DNA of 64,000 nucleotides from Streptosporangiaceae bacterium (GTDB lineage: Bacteria > Actinomycetota > Actinomycetes > Streptosporangiales > Streptosporangiaceae), in assembly GCA_019239975.1 (NCBI GenBank), contig JAFAZE010000141.1:55770-119769 (forward strand), written 5' to 3'. The notes beneath the pieces are model-generated. The model did not search any database. It saw only the letters and a program-made list of their open reading frames with translations, and had not been told where the DNA came from. How positions within the stretch are numbered: the stretch's first letter is position 1; every line of letters starts with the position of its first letter. Positions 58,161-64,000 of this stretch are shown one piece after another. The position numbers were made by a program, and so were the translations under genes.

Positions 58161-61100
58161 ATGACGAACCAGACTGGAGCATTTGGGGAACGTCTGCGCG
58201 CGTACCGGGCCGCAGCCCGGCTGTCTCAGGAGGAGCTTGGCGAACGCTCGGGAGTGAGTGTGCGCGCGATTGGTGACATCGAGCGCGGCCGGACCCGCTG
58301 GCCTTACCGTGATTCTGTTCACCGTCTGGCTGACGCATTGGGTTTAACGGGCCGGGAGCGGGCAGACCTTCTTGCCCTGGCACGGCGGCCGGTTGCCGTC
58401 GGCTCTGAGCCTGAGCGGGTCGCCGCTGAGCCTGAGCGGGTTACCGTTCCGTACCGGGGGCTGAACGCGTTTGGGGAGCATGACGCCGGGCTGTTCTTCG
58501 GCCGTGAGGATGCCACGGCGCGGGTGCTGGAGCTAATGTCGGCGTGCCTGGACGGTACCGGGCTGATCGTGGTGTCGGGGGTGTCGGGGGCGGGCAAGTC
58601 CTCGCTGCTGCACGCTGGGGTGCTGCCCCGGCTGCGGGAGGCCGGGCTGACTGCCGTGCCCGAGGCGGCGTGGTGGCCGTGCGTGGTGTTCACCCCCGGA
58701 CACAGCCCGGTGGAGGAACTGGCGGTCCGGATCGCGCCGCTGGCCCGCGCGGACGCCGCCGCCTTGCGGCAGCAGTTCGCCGCCGACCCGGCCGGCTTCG
58801 CCCTGACCGCCCGGCAGGCCGCGCTGGCCGCCGGGCCCGCGGGCGTGAGCCCGGCGAATGCGGGGCAGCGGGTGATACTGGTGGTGGACCAGTGCGAGCA
58901 GCTGTTCACTGCGTGTGAGTCTCAGCCAGAGCGGCAGGCGTTCCTCACCGCGCTGCACGCCGCCGCTGGCGGGCCGCGTCCGGCGGCGTTGGTGGTGCTG
59001 GTGGTGCGCTCGGATTTCGAGGCCCGGCTGGCCGACTTCCCGCAGTCGGCCGCGGCGGTGCAGGAGCGCTACCTGCTGACCGCGATGACCCGGCGGCAGC
59101 TGCGGCTGGCCATCACCCAGCCGGCCGCCGCGGCGGGCTCGGCCGTCGAGGAGAACCTGGTGCGGGTGCTGCTGGAGGAGGCAGGCGTCCAGGCGGCCGG
59201 ACCGCCCGCGCCCGGCGAGGCTGGAGTGCTGCCGTTGCTTTCTCATGCCCTGGATCAGACGTGGCGGACCCGCGCCGGGCAGGTGCTCACGCTGGCTGAC
59301 TACGAGCGTACCGGCGGCATCGAAGGCGCCGTCGCGGCCAGCGCGCAACGCGCCTACCAGGCGCTGAATCCCGCCCAGCAGGAGGTGGCGCGGCAGGTGT
59401 TCACCCGGCTGACCGCCATCAGCGGCGATGGCACCGACGTGGCCGTGCCCGCCACCCGTGCCGAGCTGACCGCGGGCACCGACGGTGGCCGGGCGCGGGC
59501 CGTGGAGGTGGTGCTGGAGAAGTTCGCCGCCGAACGGCTGCTCACACTGGACGCCGACACCGTGGCGATGAGCCACGAGGTGCTGCTGACCGCCTGGCCG
59601 CTGCTGCGTGATGACTGGCTCGCTGATGCCCGCGCCGATCGCGTCATCCGCACCCGGCTGCACGCCGCCGCCACCGAATGGGCCCAGGACTCCCGGGATC
59701 CCTCCTACCTGTACCGAGGCAGCCGGCTGGACACCGCCGCGGCGGCCGCCGCCCGGATCGACAGCGACCCGCGCCAGATGCCGCTCAGCCGGGCCGACAA
59801 AGACTTCCTGCATGCCAGCCGCCGCGCCGCGCGGCGCCGCATCCGGGCCCGGCAGCAGCTCACCGCGGTGCTGCTGGCCCTGGTCGCCGCCCTGACCACG
59901 GTGTGGATCATAGCCGTGCGCGCCGACCAGGCAGCCACAACCCAGCGGGATATCGCCGTCTCAGGCCTGCTGATCAGCCAAAGCCAAGCCCTCGCCGGCA
60001 CCAACGCCACCGCGTCCCGCGTGGACAGCATCGCCGCCTGGGCGCTCAACTCCACCCCCCAGGCCCGGGACGCCATGCTGACCGCCGCTGCCAATCCGCA
60101 GACCGCCACCATCACCGCCGACCCCGCCGGTGTCACCTCGGTGGCGTTCAGCCCGGATGGCAGGACGCTGGCCACCGGCGGGCCGTTCGGTGCGCGGCTC
60201 TGGGACGTGGCCACCGGCCGCCAGCTCAGAAGGTTCTTCGCTGCCGGAAATACGGGAGCCGTGGAGGCCTATGTGCTGGCGTTCAGCCCGGATGGCAGGA
60301 CGCTCGCCACCGGCGCTCCGAACGGCGCACGGTTCTGGGACGTGGCAACCGGCCGCCAGACCGGCCAGTCGGTCGACGACGGGAGAGGGATCGCCGCGAT
60401 AGCGTTCAGCCCGGATGGCAGGACGCTCGCCACCGGCGGCCCGTCCGGTGCGCGGCTCTGGGACGTGGCCACCGGCCAGCAGGTCTACGCGCCACTCGCG
60501 AACGGCAACGTCGATATGGTGAGCTCGGTGGCGTTCAGCCCGGACGGCAAGACATTCGCGACCGGCGGCCCGGATGGCACAGCACGGCTGCTGAGTATAC
60601 CTTCGGCGATATATCCGCAGCCCGGCTCCCCGCTCGCTGGCGGCAAGAGCAACCAGGCCTTCTGCGTGGCGTTCAGCCCGGACGGCAAGATGCTGGCCAC
60701 CCGCCGGTACGACGGCACAGTGCAGCTGTGGGACGTCGCCACCGGCCACCAGATCGGCAAGCCCCTCGCCGCCGGCCTCAGCAGAACTCAGGCAGCGCTG
60801 TCCGGGCCACCTCGGGTTCTGGCGTTCAGCCCGGATGGAAAGATGCTGGCCACCGAGAGTACGTCCGGTGTGCGTCTGTGGGACGTTCCCGCCGAGCGGC
60901 AGGTCGGCAAGCCCTTCGGCGCCCCCGGCGGCACGATCAACATGGTGGCGTTCAGCCCGGACGGCAAGACGCTGGCGATCGGCAGGTACAACGGCGCAGT
61001 GCAGGTGTGGGACGTGGCCACCGGCCGCCAGACCAGCCAGCCTTTCACTGGCATGCCCTCCTACTCACCCTACGGAGTGGCGTTCAGCCCGGACGGCACG

Positions 61101-61661
61101 ACACTGGCCACCAGCAACGGCAACGTCACAACGTTGTGGGACACGGTCGGCGGCCGCCGCATCGGCAGGACGCTGGCCGGCAGCGTCCGGCAGGTGACAT
61201 ATGCGGTGGCGTTCAGCCCGGATGGCAAGATGCTGGTTACCGCCGGCGACGCGGGCATCCGGCTGTGGGACGTGGGCACCGGCCAGCAGATCGACGGCCA
61301 GCTCAGCACCGTCGGCGACTCGACCGTCTCCGTGGCGTTCAGCCCGGACGGCAAGACACTCGCCACCGGCGGCCCGAACGGTGCGCAGCTATGGGATGTG
61401 GCCACCGGCCAGCAGCTGGCGAACCCGCTGGCCGACGCGGCCGACTCCCTGGTCCAGTCCGTGGCGTTCAGCCCAGACGGCAAGACCCTGGCCACCGGCG
61501 GCCGCGGTGGCACAGCGTTGTGGGATGTCGGCTATCTCACCGATCCGCTGGCACGACTGTGCTCGCAAATAGGCGGCTCCCTCACACCGGCACAGTGGGC
61601 CAGATACGTGCCGGAGGGTGTGCCGTACCGGAATGCCTGTCCGCGGGCCGGAACCAGATGA
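58161..61661 (+). CDS. XRE helix-turn-helix / nSTAND1 NTPase / membrane span / WD40 protein
   Basis: 1166 residues. ATG 58161. Order: XRE HTH (about 5-70; LSQEELGERSGVSVRAIGDIERG), STAND NTPase of the nSTAND1 type with P-loop VSGVSGAGKSSLL (about 138-150) and Walker B VILVVDQCEQ (about 240), a single membrane span (about 567-590; LTAVLLALVAALTTVWIIA), then 11 WD40 repeats (about 655-1125; VAFSPDGKTLATGG and ARLWDVATG units), ending in the usual LCSQIGGSLTPAQWARYVP motif. WD40 repeats are near-identical in DNA. Such proteins are predicted biological-conflict or signalling ATPases; some STAND relatives are antiphage. Here a DNA-binding domain and a membrane span are combined. Confidence 0.92.
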   Translation: MTNQTGAFGERLRAYRAAARLSQEELGERSGVSVRAIGDIERGRTRWPYRDSVHRLADALGLTGRERADLLALARRPVAVGSEPERVAAEPERVTVPYRGLNAFGEHDAGLFFGREDATARVLELMSACLDGTGLIVVSGVSGAGKSSLLHAGVLPRLREAGLTAVPEAAWWPCVVFTPGHSPVEELAVRIAPLARADAAALRQQFAADPAGFALTARQAALAAGPAGVSPANAGQRVILVVDQCEQLFTACESQPERQAFLTALHAAAGGPRPAALVVLVVRSDFEARLADFPQSAAAVQERYLLTAMTRRQLRLAITQPAAAAGSAVEENLVRVLLEEAGVQAAGPPAPGEAGVLPLLSHALDQTWRTRAGQVLTLADYERTGGIEGAVAASAQRAYQALNPAQQEVARQVFTRLTAISGDGTDVAVPATRAELTAGTDGGRARAVEVVLEKFAAERLLTLDADTVAMSHEVLLTAWPLLRDDWLADARADRVIRTRLHAAATEWAQDSRDPSYLYRGSRLDTAAAAAARIDSDPRQMPLSRADKDFLHASRRAARRRIRARQQLTAVLLALVAALTTVWIIAVRADQAATTQRDIAVSGLLISQSQALAGTNATASRVDSIAAWALNSTPQARDAMLTAAANPQTATITADPAGVTSVAFSPDGRTLATGGPFGARLWDVATGRQLRRFFAAGNTGAVEAYVLAFSPDGRTLATGAPNGARFWDVATGRQTGQSVDDGRGIAAIAFSPDGRTLATGGPSGARLWDVATGQQVYAPLANGNVDMVSSVAFSPDGKTFATGGPDGTARLLSIPSAIYPQPGSPLAGGKSNQAFCVAFSPDGKMLATRRYDGTVQLWDVATGHQIGKPLAAGLSRTQAALSGPPRVLAFSPDGKMLATESTSGVRLWDVPAERQVGKPFGAPGGTINMVAFSPDGKTLAIGRYNGAVQVWDVATGRQTSQPFTGMPSYSPYGVAFSPDGTTLATSNGNVTTLWDTVGGRRIGRTLAGSVRQVTYAVAFSPDGKMLVTAGDAGIRLWDVGTGQQIDGQLSTVGDSTVSVAFSPDGKTLATGGPNGAQLWDVATGQQLANPLADAADSLVQSVAFSPDGKTLATGGRGGTALWDVGYLTDPLARLCSQIGGSLTPAQWARYVPEGVPYRNACPRAGTR

Positions 61662-61714
61662 TCACGCGGGCAAGAATGAACATCAACCTGGTCTCAGTTA
61701 CCCGGTAAGCCTCT

Positions 61715-61791
61715 CCGGCAGATTCTTAAATTCGAGGCACTGCCCCGCACGGCCGCTGCCCGCTGTGCACTGGCAGACCGGAATCTGCCGG
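61715..61791. repeat. Inverted repeat with 55-bp loop downstream of the nSTAND gene
   Basis: CCGGCAGATTC (61715-61725) and GAATCTGCCGG (61781-61791). It may be a terminator base or the trace of an insertion-sequence end. Confidence 0.45.
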
Positions 61792-61908
61792 TAAGTCTGT
61801 TACGCAGTTTGCCTGGCATCCCCCTGCGCCTGTACCCAGATGATGGATGCGGCAATGCGGCCACCGCGCCGGCTGCCGCGCATTCCATTAAGGCAAAAGG
61901 AAGCAACT

Positions 61909-63426
61909 ATGAAAACGCAAGCAGGAACTCATGGCCCCGGGGAAACCAGCTCACAGAACGCATCAGGCGCCATCGGAAGGCGCGCACTGCTCAAGGGAGC
62001 CGCAAGCCTTGCCGTCGCGCTGGGCACGGTGGAACTGGCAGGGCGACAGGCCTCGCTCCCGCGGCGGATGGCGCTCGAAGCCAGCACGCTTCCGGATATT
62101 CAGTTCGACATTGGCGCGTTCCTCGCCCCGGTGCAGATCCTCAACGATGGCGGCGGCAACGTCGCTGCCCAGTTTCCGCCAGTGCATACGGTTTTCGTCA
62201 CCGCGAGGCTGATACGTACGCCGACCATCGCTGACGTGCTGGACTTGAGAGACGCGCTCGCGACCATTGAATCCGCTTATCCGTTCGGCGCGAGCGGGAT
62301 CATCACACTGATCTCCTACGGGATCCCGTACTTCAGCCGACTGCCTGGCGGGATGACCGGGCCGCTGGTGTCCTCGTACATGCCGCGGCTAGCTTCCGAC
62401 ACCAGCCGCTACGCGCTGGAGGAGGCCGTCCCCGGCCCAACCGACGTCAGCCCGGCCAACCCCGGGATCACCAAGCAGACGTTCAACGTTCCGGTGAAGA
62501 TCGAGAATAACGACTTGCTCCTCACCTTCCGCAGCGACAACTCGGCCATCATCAGCGACGTGCTCTGCTGGCTGGGCGGCACCGACTCGCTCAACGGCCA
62601 GCGCGTCCGGTCGCCGAGGCTGTTCAAGGACCTGGCCACCGTCACCTCAAGCCGCGCTCAGTTCGTCGCGGTCTCGCTCCCGCGCCGCCTGGCAGAGGCA
62701 CACAGATTCCCGTACGCCACGGAGATCAACCCGGACTCGCCGATGTGGATGGGCTTCCTCGACCAGCACGCCGGCGGCAGCGGGGTCCCGGCGAGCTGCA
62801 CGTTCGCCGGCAACGAATCGGCACATCTCACCACCGCGCAGCCCGGCGATTACTTCGACAACGGTGCAATTCAGCACCTTTCCCACGTGATCGAGGACCT
62901 CGCCCAGTTCTATGCCAAGCCAGCGGAGCCGTACACCGAGCGAGTGCAGTACATGTTCCGCTCCGACCCGATTCCCTCCACTGGCAACGCCGACCAGTTC
63001 ACCGACGGGGGTGGCCCGGCCTATCTCGACAACGTGGACTTCGGGACCGGCGACGCGGCCCGCAATGCCCAGGGCATCAACACATTTCAGGGTAGGCGCC
63101 GGATGGGACACCTGCCCGCGCTGCAGCGATCTTCCCGCGCCGCCGACAGTCATCCGATCCACATGCGGATGGACGGCCCTGGCCTGGACGACATCGATGT
63201 ACCCGACGGCTCGAAGCAGCCGAAGCTTCAGTTCACCATTTTCGTCCAGACCGCGGAGTTCTTTCGCGTTATGCGGATAAATCAGGCATCGCTCGACCTC
63301 GCGCACCAGTTCGGCGTCGCTGACCACGATAACGGACTGGAGCGGTTCCTTACAGCGACCCGCCGGCAGAATTTCCTCATCCCGCCTCGCCGCCACCGCG
63401 CCTTCCCCCTGGCCGAACTTGCCTGA
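61909..63426 (+). CDS. Tat-exported DUF7405-like (DyP-superfamily-like) protein
   Basis: 505 residues, ATG 61909 with AAGGAAG upstream. Tat signal IGRRALLKGAASLAVALG (about 23-40). The rest matches DUF7405-type proteins, which look like distant dye-decolouring peroxidases: FLAPVQILNDGGGNVAAQFP, FGASGIITLISYGIPYFSRL, MWMGFLDQH, GAIQHLSHVIEDLAQFY, RRRMGHLPALQRSSR and QNFLIPPRRHRAFP. A heme ligand His may be in GHLPAL or QHLSH, which I cannot settle. It lies 247 bp after the nSTAND gene on the same strand. Confidence 0.75.
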   Translation: MKTQAGTHGPGETSSQNASGAIGRRALLKGAASLAVALGTVELAGRQASLPRRMALEASTLPDIQFDIGAFLAPVQILNDGGGNVAAQFPPVHTVFVTARLIRTPTIADVLDLRDALATIESAYPFGASGIITLISYGIPYFSRLPGGMTGPLVSSYMPRLASDTSRYALEEAVPGPTDVSPANPGITKQTFNVPVKIENNDLLLTFRSDNSAIISDVLCWLGGTDSLNGQRVRSPRLFKDLATVTSSRAQFVAVSLPRRLAEAHRFPYATEINPDSPMWMGFLDQHAGGSGVPASCTFAGNESAHLTTAQPGDYFDNGAIQHLSHVIEDLAQFYAKPAEPYTERVQYMFRSDPIPSTGNADQFTDGGGPAYLDNVDFGTGDAARNAQGINTFQGRRRMGHLPALQRSSRAADSHPIHMRMDGPGLDDIDVPDGSKQPKLQFTIFVQTAEFFRVMRINQASLDLAHQFGVADHDNGLERFLTATRRQNFLIPPRRHRAFPLAELA

Positions 63427-63511
63427 CGCCGGCATTCACGCCAAACGCCTGACCCCCGCCGTTACCCGGTGACCGCCTGGACTTCGGCGATCATCAGGAA
63501 GCCGCCGCCGG

Positions 63512-63682
63512 ATGGGGCACCTGCTGGGCGCCCTGGAGCGTGGCTACCGGGTGATCAGGGGCTACGTCACCAACCTAGCCGCCTGCCCGGACGGGGCGCC
63601 GGTCACCTACCACCGCAAGCGCGACTGCATCGAAGCGCACTTGACGATCGTGTTCGCGGCCCCAGCGCTGAGTGAGCACTGA
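63512..63682 (+). pseudogene. Transposase C-terminal remnant (IS4/IS1634-like), internally deleted
   Basis: 56-residue frame. RGYVTNLA then, after a missing catalytic stretch, HRKRDCIEAHLTIVFAA is the typical end of IS4/IS1634-type transposases; the middle, including the last catalytic Glu region, is gone. It ends SEH. The flanks hold no clear terminal inverted repeats. Confidence 0.7.
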
Positions 63683-63754
63683 TGTGACCCCACTCGGGTT
63701 CAGCAGGCAAATCTCACTTCCGGTGCGTTCGGTGCCTATGGCACAGTCCTGATT

Positions 63755-64000
63755 GTGCCGTTGGACGATCTGCCGGGCTGGTTGCCGGCTTGGTGTCTGG
63801 ACCATCTGGGTGGCGAACCCGTCGGCCTGCTGTTCCAGCTGCAACGGATCTCGACGGTGTTCGGTCTCCGGTTGACCGGTGGCACGGATGTCGTGGTCAA
63901 GGCGCGCGCCGATGACGGTCGGGCCGTGCCGTGTGTCGCGGCGCAGGCTCGCTTGGCCGAGCGCGGGTTTCCGTGTGCCCGGCCGCTCACGCCGGTGGCC
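63755..64000 (+). CDS. Aminoglycoside phosphotransferase-like protein (N-terminal part)
   Basis: Open frame from a GTG at 63755 to the window edge, 82 residues. The beginning PLDDLPGWLPAWCLDHLGGEP, then GLLFQLQRISTVFGLRL, TDVVVKARADDGRAVPCVAAQ and LAERGFPCARPLTPV match the N-lobe of APH/kinase-fold proteins: VVVKAR would carry the ATP-binding Lys. No ribosome site is visible before the GTG. The catalytic HGD and DxD motifs would lie beyond the edge, so activity cannot be judged. Confidence 0.65.
   Translation, partial: MPLDDLPGWLPAWCLDHLGGEPVGLLFQLQRISTVFGLRLTGGTDVVVKARADDGRAVPCVAAQARLAERGFPCARPLTPVA

Overview
The window is high-GC actinobacterial DNA. The evidence is the very GC-rich third codon positions, many GTG starts, and the gene content: SARP/BTAD regulator, PknB-type kinase, SigE-like ECF factor, YtrA-type GntR, XRE-nSTAND-WD40 protein and two Tat/Sec-exported enzymes. 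The style fits a soil actinomycete near Streptosporangiales or Streptomycetales, but the genus cannot be fixed from sequence alone. I saw no rRNA, tRNA or CRISPR. About 57 protein genes are called, mostly intact, with one partial gene at each edge.

Layout. 1-3.8 kb: an ABC-2 exporter (permease with an extracytoplasmic lectin-like domain, plus ATPase) divergent from a NarL-type two-component pair. 3.8-8.0 kb: secreted phosphodiesterase, GNAT enzyme and secreted PAF-acetylhydrolase-like esterase. 8.0-10.4 kb: a GntR(YtrA)-ABC operon with a clear promoter and operator. 10.8-18 kb: an unusual efflux operon of two heavy-metal-type RND pumps flanking a very short adaptor lipoprotein. 18-26 kb: L,D-transpeptidase, zinc dehydrogenase, sedolisin protease, haloalkane-dehalogenase-like enzyme, FAD oxidoreductase and secreted lipase. 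26-29.3 kb: ECF sigma factor with its membrane partner and small unknown genes. 29.3-30.3 kb: a gene-poor patch full of repeats. 30-40 kb: glutathione peroxidase, AraC-VOC, phospholipase C-like phosphoesterase, DinB, MerR-thioredoxin, Mug, and a SARP-DUF1059-rhodanese neighbourhood. 40-50 kb: Ser/Thr kinase, glutathionyl-hydroquinone reductase, GlxA-like regulator with a DJ-1 protein, AsnC-MFS pair, amidohydrolase and aldo/keto reductase. 50-57.6 kb: NhaA-DsbA fusion, then an agmatinase-nitrilase-hydrolase-AidB-like operon. 58-63.4 kb: a large XRE-nSTAND1-WD40 protein and a Tat-exported DUF7405-like protein. 63.5-64 kb: a transposase remnant and the start of an aminoglycoside-phosphotransferase-like gene.

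Shared regulatory logic. Several genes sit beside sites that suggest local control: a MerR promoter with a 20-bp spacer over a dyad, four 11-bp-spaced repeats of SARP type between the rhodanese and kinase genes, two TetR-type palindromes 33 bp apart upstream of the lipase, and an operator in the GntR promoter.

Unexplained structure. Three dispersed repeat families run through the window: a 53-bp palindrome (two good copies), a 44-bp near-perfect palindrome (two copies with compensatory arm changes), and a 17-bp motif, TTCCGAACGAGCGGTGG, with AT-rich 5' flank. The 17-bp motif is found mostly between genes but once in frame inside a coding sequence. Short tandem duplications (9-24 bp units) are common both between and inside genes.
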